Source: Rhizodiscina lignyota
Taxonomy: Eukaryota; Ascomycota; Dothideomycetes; Aulographales; Rhizodiscinaceae
DNA length: 64,000 nt
Assembly (NCBI GenBank): GCA_010015805.1
Contig: ML978126.1
Span: forward strand, 1,178,001-1,242,000
Direction of reading: 5' to 3'
Shown: piece after piece, positions 54,504 through 64,000 of the stretch
Layout of the letters: every line of letters begins with the position of its first letter
Numbering within the stretch: the stretch's first letter is position 1
Position numbers and translations under genes: made by a program
The notes under the pieces: generated by a model
Database searches by the model: none
What the model was told of the DNA's origin: nothing
What the model saw: only the letters and a program-made list of their open reading frames with translations

Positions 54504-56222
54504 ATGGCTTCGACAATTGCTTTCCTCGCGTCTTCCTGGCCCCAACTCCTCTTCACTTTATTCATTATTTACGTAATATCTGCAATAGCTGCTTGGTGGA
54601 GACTTCGAGAGTTCAAGGGACCATGGTTAGGGAAATTTTCGTATTTGTGGATGGCAAGCGCGGAGCTTTCGAATGAGATGAACAACTATTATATGGCCGC
54701 GAGTAAGAAGTACGGTTCGTCCATCATCTCCAAGAAGGGACCTTGCGGTTGTCTAATAACCTTTCAGGGAAACTAACCAGAGTCGGACCGAACGACCTTG
54801 TCTCGAGCGATGCCGAAATAGTGCGGCATATCAACGGCGTACGTTCCGGATACACGAAATCGAACTACTACGATGTCATGAAGATAGATCCATATGTTCA
54901 TAATACTTTCAGCGAGACTTCGCCCGAGGTCCATACCACTAACAGGGCGTACATGGCCAATGGCGTACGACACCTTAGCCCCATTCACCAAGCTCTGAGC
55001 TAACGGGTTTGCCCAGTATTCTGGGAAAGAGAATCCACACTTGGAAGATGAGTTGGACGAAGTTCTGAAGTTGTTCGTTGGCATGATTGAGGAAAAATAC
55101 ATCTCGACCAAAGATGTTCTCAAAGTCACTGATTTCAGCGACCTCACATCATGGTACACGCTTGATTCATTGACACGGATTGCCTACGGCCGCTCCTTTG
55201 GTTGGATGAAAGAGGGAAAGGATCTCTTTGATTACATGAAACTTACATTAGAGATTCTACCTATAATGGTCTTCTCTGGGGCAGTCCCAATAGCAGGCTC
55301 CCTTTATCTACTTCTGGGACGGATTGCCGGACCCAGTCCGAAAGACAAAAAGGGCATTGGCCGACTCCTAGGGTAAGTTGGTGTTAAAGGATCTAACTCA
55401 ATGAAGCAATATTCTAATGAGAGACCAGTCTCGCGAGAGATGTTGTCGAGGAGCGCTTCCAGGGCGATATTGGCGAGAATCAAGACATGCTGGATAGCTG
55501 GATCCGTCACGGCTTCACCGACAGGCGGAGGATAGCCGCTGAAATTCTGTTCCAGATTGTCGCAGGTGGCGACACTGTAAGCGGAGCATTACGAGCCACT
55601 TTTCTGCATGTTTTGAGCAGCGCGCGTGTAATGCGCAAGCTTACTGCCGAAATCGATGAAGCCGTCAAAGCAGGGAGAGTGTCGGACCCAATATCGAACG
55701 AACAGACTCTCAAATTGCCATATCTGCAGGCTGTAATGAAAGAGGGTTTGCGTATTCATCCACCATCATCAGGGCTGCTGTTCAAGAAAGTTCCAAAGGG
55801 TGGAGATGTCCTGGACGGCCGTTATGTCCCGGAAGGCACCAGAGTCGGCCATAGTATGTGGGCGATACAGAGGGATACCAAAGTGTACGGCCCGGACACG
55901 GACGTATATCGACCAGAACGTTGGACCGATGCAGACGCAGAGACGTACGCGAACATGGAGAAGCAGGTAGACTTGGTATTCGGCTATGGTCGTTGGGGAT
56001 GTATGGGAAAGCCAGTGGCATTCATGACGCTTCAGAAGACGTTATTCGAAGTAAGTTGCCGAAACGTGAACACATTACTATGCTAACGAATACATGAAGC
56101 TTTTCCGACGATACGACTTTGAGCTTCTCAATCCATCGAGGCCTTACGTTGAGTTCTGCCACATAATCTTCGTCCACACGAACATGAAGATTCGTATCAC
56201 CAGACGCTCCGACTCCGATTAA
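54504..56222 (+). CDS. Cytochrome P450, pisatin-demethylase-like
   Basis: ER-bound monooxygenase. Five exons, 54504-54714, 54768-54964, 55017-55372, 55429-56050 and 56100-56222 (introns 49-56 bases), give 502 residues. Residues 9-28 are the membrane anchor, followed by FKGPWLGKFSYLW. The exon 2-3 join yields RAYMANGYSGKENPHLE, a hallmark of this P450 group. Also present: I-helix AGGDTVSGALRA (about 300), the ExxR motif EGLRIHPP, YRPERW, and the haem loop FGYGRWGCMGK with axial Cys 446. The C-terminus LFRRYDFELLNPSRPY is typical. Relatives include Nectria pisatin demethylase (CYP57) and many secondary-metabolism P450s; the substrate cannot be inferred. It ends only 59 bases from the convergent alpha/beta-barrel gene. 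Confidence 0.94.
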
Positions 56223-56281
56223 ACCATCGCTCCTGTTCTCTTGTATTTCTTGATGCATGGGCAGCCACAAGTTCTTGCAGT

Positions 56282-57150
56282 TTACTCATGCTTCTCAAAG
56301 TTTGCATAGAAAGCACCGGTGCCAGGGCCAAAATGGGGCTTCAACTTGGCGATTTCCACCGCAAATACCTCGCCCTTCTCGAACACATGGTGTGCCTGTA
56401 GTTGTCAGCAGCTAGCATCTCACGTATCATACGTTAAACATACTTCTACAGAATCCCAGCCAAGGCAGTAGTATGCGAGCATCCTCTTGTCTTCATCAAG
56501 TGCTGTTTGCTCGGTTTCTGCGTCACTGATCTCCTCGCCATTGGAATCATTGCTGTTCAATGCATAGCCCCAGCCGCCGCCAACGAAGCCTTCGGCCAAG
56601 TAGCAATCTACATACGTCTTGTGCATTGATTTTTCGAAGCTCTCCTCGAAGCGGGGCGCGTTTGGTGCTAGATTGATGATTGCCTGCGTCGCGTGAGCAC
56701 ACATACCTTATCTATGAAGACATTCCAGTCATTTTGGCAAGCGTACAAATTCGGTCACAGGAGACTCAAGCGCCTTTGTCGTGTCGCCCTTCGTGTCCTC
56801 TCGAAACTTGAAGAGGAGAGATGTGACAGGGCTTTGTGAGATCTCAGTAAGCGCGGCCCTGAATTGCTTGCTACGTCTGAATGTAGAGCCCTCCGGCCAT
56901 TCTACAACGCAATCAGTGGTGTCTCGACCCAGCTGTTAATAGTCTATGATGCCAATGACTTACCAATGCACCAGCACATCTGATTGTCGGGTTTCGGCCG
57001 CGGCAAGCCTTCATTTATGAGAACATAACCAAAATACTGCGCTTTGATAGACCCCTTCTCCGCCACAGTCTTGCGCAATTGCTGGAACGCAGATTGGCTA
57101 GTGGCCGAGCGAGGCAGGATGAATCGCAGGACTTCAGAGACGAATGCCAT
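56282..57150 (-). CDS. Dimeric alpha/beta-barrel (ABM-like) protein
   Basis: Four exons, 56964-57150, 56747-56901, 56444-56683 and 56282-56395, give 231 residues. The reading suggests two tandem ABM-like halves. The first (MAFVSEVLRFILPRS to SPVTSLLFKFRED) and second (FAIINLAPNAPRFEESFEKS, LAEGFVGGGWGYALNS, LGWDSVEAHHVFEKG, IAKLKPHFGPGTGAFYAKFE) each show the beta-alpha-beta pattern and the conserved LGWDS...H region. The third exon must start at 56683, giving TEFAIINLAP. Other acceptors break the frame. ABM-fold proteins include small monooxygenases and cofactor-free aromatic enzymes, but many are of unknown function. Its tail-to-tail position beside a P450 hints at a shared metabolic role, though not proof. 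Confidence 0.72.
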
Positions 57151-58102
57151 GTTGTACGTTCCTAAATGAAGACGATTGAGAAGAGCTCTGCATCGATGGG
57201 ATGGGAATTGGAATGAAACCGAGCACTATATCTTCCCCTACGTGCGTCGCAATTTGTCAGCGAAGAAATAAGTACAATCATCGTTTCTGCCTTGATTGAC
57301 TGCCTACGATTGCTCAATTGAGACATCAGGTCGGCGTTTAGTTAATTTGGAGTGGCAAGCCACGTGAAATCGCGTGTCGCGCGCGTTCTCCGACGCCCGT
57401 CCGTCGCGTGAGAAATTACCAAGCAACGTGCAACCTGCTCGCGTTGGCGCTCGTTCGGCGATAAGGATCTGTCGTCCCCTGTTTATGCGTCTTGTTTGAG
57501 TCAACGCTTGTCAGCTCTTCTTAACTTAACGTTGTTGTGCGTTTGAACAATCCCGTCGTCGGCCTTCTGCGGTTTGCCGGTGTGGACTTTCGGAAGCGAT
57601 TGGCATATCGCGGTGCTTAGTAACTCGACATCTGCATCGATCTCCAAGCCGGAAGGGGAGAAAGGTGTGGGAGCCTATGGGTACTGCAGCTCAACGACTC
57701 GGAAGTTCAATTGTGCTCGAAGTTCCATAAATAAGTCCTACAAACGCTCGATACATAGACTGGGTCCTCCATCCTGAAAAGAGCCGTTAGCAGATCTCTT
57801 GGACGGGGGACGGATGGACCTGAGTTTTCAGGGGCAGGTACCTATGTACCTCTCGACGGTGAAACTGGGACAAATCCTCTTGTATGAAAATGAAGTGAGA
57901 AGTCTTGAATCTATTCTACATTGAATCTAACTTTGTATATCCAATGGAAGCAGGAAATCTGGGATATAAAACATAAGACAAAACCAGAATCCCATATTCC
58001 AACGCTGTGCCCTACTGTCTTTCTAATTTGGTTGAAGGAAACCGGCATGTTGAATATCTATCCATTGCCATTATAACACTGAAACTCCCGATTGGTATCC
58101 AT
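57151..58102. other. Intergenic between the ABM and RTA1 genes
   Basis: About 950 bases. Only short open frames; no RNA gene, repeat or conserved exon identified. The last 300 bases are AT-rich and probably the RTA1 3' region. Confidence 0.5.
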
Positions 58103-59047
58103 TCAGACACTCGACGTCTTGGTCGCCATCTCTTCCGTATCACTTCCCGCACTAACAACCGTCTTCTCAGTTGCTCCTCCCATGGAGCGGTAGTCGAAGC
58201 ACCAGCCCGGGTGGAAGGCATTCAGCGCCACCGTCGCGACAACACACATGACCGAGTCCAGAGCAATGAAGCCAGCCTCGTTCTGCATGATGCTGTTGCC
58301 CCAGCCACCGGCCATCTCAGCGACACGGTAGATGCAACGGATGAGGATGGCGGAGTAGGCGATGCAGAGAGCGACGAGGAAGAAGCGGAACTTGCGGCTG
58401 CGGCGGAGGTCGAATGTCATCGGGTTGAGCTCGTTCTTGTGCGTGCGCACGCGGAGCGCGTATTCGGTGGCGAGCACGCCGAAGATGAGCAGCGTGAAGA
58501 CCTGGAAGGCCAGACCGGTGATCATGAGATTGTCGCCGACGTCCATGAGGCTGTCGCCCGGGCCGTTGGCGACGGAGGCGAGCGCACCACCGGCGCCTTG
58601 CAGCACGATGCTGAAGATGTCGCAGGTGATGAAGATGTAGGTGTACCATTTGGGCCTGAGCCTGGAGAATTCGGCGCCGAAGATGATGATGATGTGCTTG
58701 AGCGTGAAGTAGATGCCAGCGGCGAGGAAGGCAGGAGCGAAGGTGAGCAGGACGATCTGCAGCTTGAAGCCGGCGTCGCTGAAGGCGTCGTTGTGGAGCA
58801 TGATTCTGCCACCGTAGCCTGCGGCTTCGCACAAGTTGCCGATGACCATCACGATGAGGAAGGACCATGTCTTGAATTTGATGCCCTGGACGCTGTGGAT
58901 GAGGCCCGAGAGGAGGAAGATTGCGAGGAAAAGAGCGTTGGCGGCGAGGCTAGGAGCATAGCCGTAGATTGAGGCACTGGCTGGGCAGGTATCTTTTGTG
59001 CAGTTACCGCCATTGTCGGCACGCCGAAACAGTTCGAGTGCATCCAT
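58103..59047 (-). CDS. RTA1-family seven-span membrane protein
   Basis: Intronless, 314 residues. RTA1/RTM1-family proteins (lipid-translocating exporter family) span the plasma membrane seven times and are linked to resistance to 7-aminocholesterol, azoles and other toxicants, and to phytosphingosine export in yeast relatives. Family signatures: YGYAPSLAANALFLAIFLLS (helix 1), EAAGYGGRIM, IVLLTFAPAFLAAGIYFTL, FITCDIFSIVLQGAGGALAS, and the RCIYRVAEMAGGWGN-type segment with NEAGFIALDSVMC. The extracellular N-terminus has CTKDTCP, typical of the family. The acidic Ser/Thr-rich C-tail (SAGSDTEEMATKTSSV) is cytoplasmic. The gene is GC-rich relative to its flanks. Confidence 0.93.
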   Translation of the reverse strand: MDALELFRRADNGGNCTKDTCPASASIYGYAPSLAANALFLAIFLLSGLIHSVQGIKFKTWSFLIVMVIGNLCEAAGYGGRIMLHNDAFSDAGFKLQIVLLTFAPAFLAAGIYFTLKHIIIIFGAEFSRLRPKWYTYIFITCDIFSIVLQGAGGALASVANGPGDSLMDVGDNLMITGLAFQVFTLLIFGVLATEYALRVRTHKNELNPMTFDLRRSRKFRFFLVALCIAYSAILIRCIYRVAEMAGGWGNSIMQNEAGFIALDSVMCVVATVALNAFHPGWCFDYRSMGGATEKTVVSAGSDTEEMATKTSSV

Positions 59048-61540
59048 CTTGAGTGTCTTTCAAGAGATTGTAGTAGTTGAAAGAGTGGCCTCAGGACAGA
59101 ACCTTTATAAGGGTCGCTGGCGGTTCAAAAGAAGGTTGAAATTCGTCGCAGTCGAACTGGATACTAAAAAGAGGTCGAGGCTGAATAAATACGTATTGTC
59201 GAACTTAAATAGGTACAGATGATATGGTGTCCTAAATGGGAAAGCTGGACGTAGCACAGGTAGGGCTGTCAAGGTTGAAGGGGGCCAGGAGCGAAGTTGA
59301 AGACTGCCGAAAGGGCTGGACAAACTCCAATTCAATTGAGTGGAGAGGAGGGTCTAAAGGAAAGCACTTCCCCTATATACACCTTACTCGAACGACGACA
59401 GGAAAAGCCAAGGAATGCATGATGAATTACTCCAAACGGAGATACGGGGCACTGGCGCAACCATCGTGCCATTCGTACCACCAAGCGAATCCATCTGCAC
59501 TTCCCACCACAGCCTCCCTTGGAAGCGAGCAGCCACGGCAGTGCCAAATTGCAAGACCTACCGGTGCAATACGCTGCCAGGCGCGCCTGTGAAACGTGCA
59601 ATTGAATCCTTCCGCCGCTGCAACCAGCGTCCGGGTTGCGTAGAGACTGAGTCGAGTCCATCGTGCCCTGTGAGGTGGAATCGGGCGTTAGGCACGGCAA
59701 GCGAGTCCACTAGAGGCAAGGAGATCGAACTCTTTGGGAAGAGTTTGCGAAACCTTGCGGTGCTGTTTCCTATGAGCGTTTACGGCCGCGTGCCTGCACA
59801 GCGTTCCAATTTTACGGGCGTAGGGTCACCGGTGTCTGGTTGAGCGGGTGGCTTGACATAGCCCGTAGGGCTGATGACAGCAGATGAATACGGTACGCTA
59901 ACACGCCGGAAGAGGTTTAGAGGAAGGTGAAATCCACACTTGTCCTTTTGCAGCCTGGCTTGCGAGATGAAAGCGCGTTCAACTTAAACAACACTCCAAA
60001 TCTCGGATCCTACTCCAAGCCAAGAGGCTTTTTTTCCCTCGGACGCGTCTCTCATTCGGCCCGTCAACAGCAGAGCCGTCATAGACGCAGTCTAAGCCTC
60101 AGGCCGCGAAAGACTCTGAAGACTCTGAAGCTTTTCGCCAAGCGAGTGTGCAGAGTGAGTTACGAGTGCTCTTGCGTTACGGGCAGAAGAAAGGCCGATT
60201 GTGGGTCGCGACGTCTTGCACTTCTGTCCAAGGACACTGAGGTACCGAGGCAAGATGCTCGAACGGCGCCAGGCAGAAGCACTTTTCAAGCGCGTCTCGC
60301 CCCCTTTACCTAGAAAGTGACGTGAACGATTGCTAGCGAAGCATCCAGACGGGAAGCTCGATTCTTATACCTCTCGCGCGATATATGAGTTAAGCCGGCC
60401 GCACGCCCTCAATATCATTGGGCATCATCTCCTATCTCTGCTCACGCATGCCTGTGTATCAGTGCTCTCTCCCCTGTCATGAAATAACGGCCGTTCGCAG
60501 GAGAAGCGCAATCGCAAGCGAGCGAGCAGGTCGCTCTACCCGGCTCTCGGAAGGATTCCGTCCCACGTTTTACGCCAGGGAGATATATACAGCAAAGAAC
60601 CCTACGTCTGTACACTGCACCAGCTATCGAAAAGCATATGGTTCCGCTTTTTGCACCGGCCCAGCCCTTCGTGGCTTAGATAATAAGGGAAACTCTGGTC
60701 ACGGGAATAGCACGGACATCTACCCACCCCCTTACATACGGAAAAGCGACGACACAGGGACGAAGAACGGCCAATGCGATTGAAGTTATCCGGGAACACG
60801 GTGAAGGAAAAGCAGGTACTATCACATCCTGTAGTGGAGAATTCGACCGCGACGAAGCAATGCACAGTTAAAATCAGGCATGGCGGGTCATCTTCTCCAA
60901 GTCAATTCCTTAGTCACGCATGCATTGAGAACATCTTCAGCTGAATAGACAGGACAATCCCCAGAGCAGATGCATGTTGTGTAAAGCCCTACGATCTATT
61001 TACAAGCAAGCCGCAAAAGCGAAGCAATCCGAGTGAACCCCGTTTCGTATGCCCGATGCTCAGTTTCCCATACCGTATCCTACCCATATTCCTGTTCCAG
61101 CCATCTTCGTGCGCCCTCGCGAGCTCCACCGGCCGGAAATGCAGGTCGTCACTTATTGTTGTTGGTAATCCAGAAAATACGAGAGCCAGCCAGCCATTCT
61201 ATTTTGTCTATAATGTGATTTCGGTGATGTTAAAGCAGTCATTCGATGAAAGAGCGGGAACAGTAAGAAAAACCATTGACAAGCAAACGCCACATGTGCT
61301 ATGCAAAATCCGTTCCGTTTTCTATGCGAATGGAGCTGTACGCTCCCAATTTGAGAAGAGTCGTCAAAGGAGCAAAACCGTAAACAAACATACGGAAAGT
61401 CAAGAATTCGAACAGGCGTATCGCGATGGTGACAGTCGAGGGGCGAGATCCCCATGCTGACTGATGAATTCGTACCAAGTCAAAGATCGAGGCGGTCGAG
61501 GGCGGAAGTTCGGGGTTTAGTAGTTGATAGGGAAAGATCG
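59048..61540. other. Gene-free stretch, about 2.5 kb
   Basis: Only short open frames on both strands; the longest (59415-59843, 60418-60783) lack domain or splice support. A short direct repeat, two copies of GACTCTGAA, lies near 60112-60128. No tRNA or transposon ends seen. This is upstream of the RTA1 gene and downstream of the transcription factor gene. Confidence 0.5.
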
Positions 61541-64000
61541 TCAAGCCACAGTCGTCGGGACGATCCTTGTGAAGAGCAGCTTCATGTCCAGAGTTAGGTC
61601 CTCCATTCCGTATTGGTCGTCGAGGGTGCCGATGCTCCCAAGGTCGAAATCTCTTCCCGTCTTGCCCTGCTCGCTCGCCATCCAGTGTTTGATGCGCTTC
61701 AGCAGGTCCATCACGTAAGCGAATCTCGTATCAGCGGGCAGCTGCCATTCAGGAGTAGCACCGACATTGCCCGCACTGGCGTTCGCCAACGCTTTCGATG
61801 TGCGTTGACAAAATTGGACCGCGAGGTAGTAAAAGTAGATCCCGTCTCTGCAGAAACCAACCCGGGGTAAGCGCTCACGGCCTCCGGATCCTTGAGATGT
61901 AGGGCTCACGGATGCTGCTGGAGAATATTGAATGTCGTTGTCCATGTCCCAGCTTCGTTTCCACTTTTCGAGAGCGGCTTTGATACCACGTAAGCCGACT
62001 TGGGCATATGCAAAACTGAGACCGAAGCTCTCGGGCGTAGCAGCTCCACTGTTCGCACTGTTCGCGATGCTGATTGTTGCCGTCTCAGGGGTGCTGCCTC
62101 CACTGACTGAATTGTGGCGTCCGGTGAGGGTGTGTAGAGTGCTGCCCTGGGAACTCCGCCGTTGGATGACCCAGAGGATGGAATGAAGTGCGTGAATTAG
62201 GATGAACTTGCTATACGCGTTTGTATCCCTCGTCTTGGCAGGGGTTGACAGGTCAAACAGTGAACGCAGCGCAGCTTGAAATTCCGGTTGCCTTGCTGAA
62301 AGACTGCCGCTGGTGTTTTGAGTAGATTGAGCGTCAGGCCCATAAAGGCCAAGCATCCTTGCACAGTCCTCAGATGATGTCGCCTCCCAGGCCGCGTCGT
62401 CGGAGGGTAGCCGGAGCTGAATTTCTGCAGGATCGAAGTGAGGAGGTGAATTAAAGTAGAGCGTGAGGGCCATGTCTAGGAGATAAAAGATGTATAATGC
62501 TCGAGAGCGCTTCTCTTGCTCAATCCAGGAGAACCAGTCCCAGCTAGTATCGGGCAGTTGCGGAGCGGAATCCAGTTGATGAAGAACGCTGGGCTTAACG
62601 GTGTGCGATAATCCTGTATGCTGAAGAAGGCCACAATAACGGCCAACTGCTGCAATGAGATGGAATTCCTCGCGAGCCTGGGCCCTTTGTGCTTGGTTGC
62701 CATGCCAGAGAAACAGGCAGATGAGAAGGCCCAAAGCTTGTACCTCTTCGATTTCATAGTGACAGTTCATATCGGCAGAAGGCTTAGTTGAATTTTTGAC
62801 TGCCGCAATTAAAGGTGAGGCTCGATAAACAGCAGTCTTGACGAGTTCCATCAACCACCGAACTTGGGGGACGTCCAATTTGTCAGAGTATACGGCACCG
62901 ATGCAAATCATTCCTAGTACGAGAGCATCGCTTGCCGTACAAGGGTTGAAAGTTGGCATATGCAGCATCGGCCAGTGGCCTTGGTAGTTTTTGAATTCTT
63001 CGAGGAAATCGCGCACGTTTTCGGAAGTTAAAAGCTGTCGTAACCGAGCTTCGTTTTGGTGATCGTGAAGCTGCACGCCGGAATTCGAATATGTAATACA
63101 GAAAGAGATGAGTTGCGCAATCTTGTTCTCTACAGGGTCGTTCATATCCCACGCGCCAAAGTTCTGACGGGTGTTGAAGCCAGAGGGATCTGTGTAGAGG
63201 CCGCTGAAAGCATCGTCGTTGGTCGAGAAATCGTTATTGAGCAGCTGGCCGCCCGGCTCGACCTTGACTTTCGTCCAGTCAAGCGTGGCGTTGGGATGGA
63301 GCTGAGATGGATACTCGTTGTGGTTCCAACCCATGTCGTTGTGCAGCTGCTGCCCATTCTGTGCACTCTCAACATCAGCCTTTTGGAACGAAGATGCCAT
63401 CGGACCCCCTCGATCCTGCTGATGGTGATGAGTATGCTGACCTTCCTGTTGTAACATATTCTGGGCAGCCTCTTGAGCTCCATAGCCACCATAAGCATGC
63501 CCGTTTTGCAGTCCATTTTGAACAGTGTGGACTGGTGACTGGTTCGTCGACATAGTACCAGACTGTGTGCCATTAGGCATCATCGATGGGAGAGCGCCGG
63601 GAGTCGAAAAGGCGCTGTAGTTCTCGTAGCCACCGCGCGAAGTTGAGATTTGCTCAAGCGCGGACATGCTCCTACGATTCTCTAAAAAAGAGTTCGCTGG
63701 GCGTGCGACGCTGTTCGAACGCGAGTTTCTGGCTGAACTCGGATGCATGCCATCAGGATAAGATTGTTGAGGCATCATTGATGGCATTTGGCCCATCTGG
63801 TTGACAGATCCATCGTAGACTGGCGAAGGATTGACGGGGTTCAGAAAATGAATATTCTGCGTAGTGTCGATTGACTGGCGGTTCTTTTGAAGATGCGCTC
63901 GCGATCCCTCCAGATGATCCATGTCTCCAACAACGCCTCGGCGAACAGAGCATTTCTGGAAATGTCTCTTGAGGATGTCACTGCGTGAGAATGTATCCTT
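61541..64000 (-). CDS. C2H2 zinc-finger / fungal_trans transcription factor, 5' partial
   Basis: The frame is open to the window edge, so the start and at least part of the finger region are missing; 819 residues are visible. The first residues (FSRSDILKRHFQKC) are the second half of a C2H2 finger with the His-x4-Cys end used in this group, followed by SVRRG. A long Gln/Met/Asn/Ser-rich linker follows (about 30-260), then the fungal_trans (PF04082) region (about 280-560): LEEFKNYQGHWPMLHMPTFN, LVLGMICIGAVYSDKLDVPQ, IEQEKRSRALYIFYLLDMAL and YFNSPPHFDPAEIQLRLP. The C-terminal part is helical, ending LDMKLLFTRIVPTTVA. Regulator of RNA polymerase II genes; targets not inferable. It would not normally begin at the internal ATG 63922. 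Confidence 0.9.
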   Translation of the reverse strand, partial: KDTFSRSDILKRHFQKCSVRRGVVGDMDHLEGSRAHLQKNRQSIDTTQNIHFLNPVNPSPVYDGSVNQMGQMPSMMPQQSYPDGMHPSSARNSRSNSVARPANSFLENRRSMSALEQISTSRGGYENYSAFSTPGALPSMMPNGTQSGTMSTNQSPVHTVQNGLQNGHAYGGYGAQEAAQNMLQQEGQHTHHHQQDRGGPMASSFQKADVESAQNGQQLHNDMGWNHNEYPSQLHPNATLDWTKVKVEPGGQLLNNDFSTNDDAFSGLYTDPSGFNTRQNFGAWDMNDPVENKIAQLISFCITYSNSGVQLHDHQNEARLRQLLTSENVRDFLEEFKNYQGHWPMLHMPTFNPCTASDALVLGMICIGAVYSDKLDVPQVRWLMELVKTAVYRASPLIAAVKNSTKPSADMNCHYEIEEVQALGLLICLFLWHGNQAQRAQAREEFHLIAAVGRYCGLLQHTGLSHTVKPSVLHQLDSAPQLPDTSWDWFSWIEQEKRSRALYIFYLLDMALTLYFNSPPHFDPAEIQLRLPSDDAAWEATSSEDCARMLGLYGPDAQSTQNTSGSLSARQPEFQAALRSLFDLSTPAKTRDTNAYSKFILIHALHSILWVIQRRSSQGSTLHTLTGRHNSVSGGSTPETATISIANSANSGAATPESFGLSFAYAQVGLRGIKAALEKWKRSWDMDNDIQYSPAASVSPTSQGSGGRERLPRVGFCRDGIYFYYLAVQFCQRTSKALANASAGNVGATPEWQLPADTRFAYVMDLLKRIKHWMASEQGKTGRDFDLGSIGTLDDQYGMEDLTLDMKLLFTRIVPTTVA

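Noticed and set aside
58007-58972. 321-codon plus-strand frame
   Set aside because: Antisense of the RTA1 gene; Glu/Asp/Val-rich shadow.

Overview
The window is nuclear DNA of a filamentous ascomycete. The evidence is short GT-AG introns (about 50-90 bases) with CTAAC-type branch points, a Helo-like/ankyrin protein, Zn2Cys6 and C2H2 regulators, a mannitol-1-phosphate dehydrogenase, an RTA1-type membrane protein, a pisatin-demethylase-like P450 and a GH115 alpha-glucuronidase. The overall gene style suggests Dothideomycetes (Capnodiales/Mycosphaerellales), but that is inference; no rRNA or tRNA is present to confirm it.

Layout. 0.3-3.2 kb (-): COPI beta-prime subunit. 4.4-8.3 kb (-): a 1310-residue Ser/Thr-rich transmembrane mucin resembling the Msb2 sensor, followed by about 4.4 kb without a convincing gene. 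12.8-15.6 kb: TDP1 (+) and acyl-CoA-binding protein (-), convergent. 16.4-18.9 kb (-): Helo-like/ankyrin protein. 19.9-23.4 kb (+): Hrq1 helicase. 25.8-27.6 kb (-): MFS hexose transporter. 27.6-33.2 kb: a gene-poor tract with broken coding-like pieces, ending at a very short Zn2Cys6 protein (33.2-33.8, -). 34.5-36.2 kb (+): bifunctional HPPK-DHPS of folate synthesis, tail to tail with mannitol-1-phosphate 5-dehydrogenase (36.5-37.8, -). 38.9-42.1 kb (-): an R3H protein and a J-domain protein. 42.4-45.7 kb (-): secreted GH115. 46.5-51.1 kb (+): ATP-grasp-like membrane protein, a conserved small protein and a seven-span membrane protein. 51.6-53.7 kb (-): kinase-like protein and a small unknown. 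54.5-57.2 kb: P450 (+) and an alpha/beta-barrel protein (-), tail to tail. 58.1-59.0 kb (-): RTA1-family protein. 61.5-64.0 kb (-): C2H2/fungal_trans transcription factor cut by the window end.

The genes are mostly independent housekeeping and niche genes rather than one pathway. Two small themes are visible. One is carbon use: hexose transporter, GH115, mannitol metabolism, and CreA- or XlnR-like boxes upstream of two of them. The other is surface or stress response: the Msb2-like sensor, the Helo-like protein, the P450 with its alpha/beta-barrel neighbour, and RTA1. I found no CRISPR array, tRNA, rRNA or intact transposon. All splice sites were read by eye from donor, branch and acceptor signals plus reading frame.
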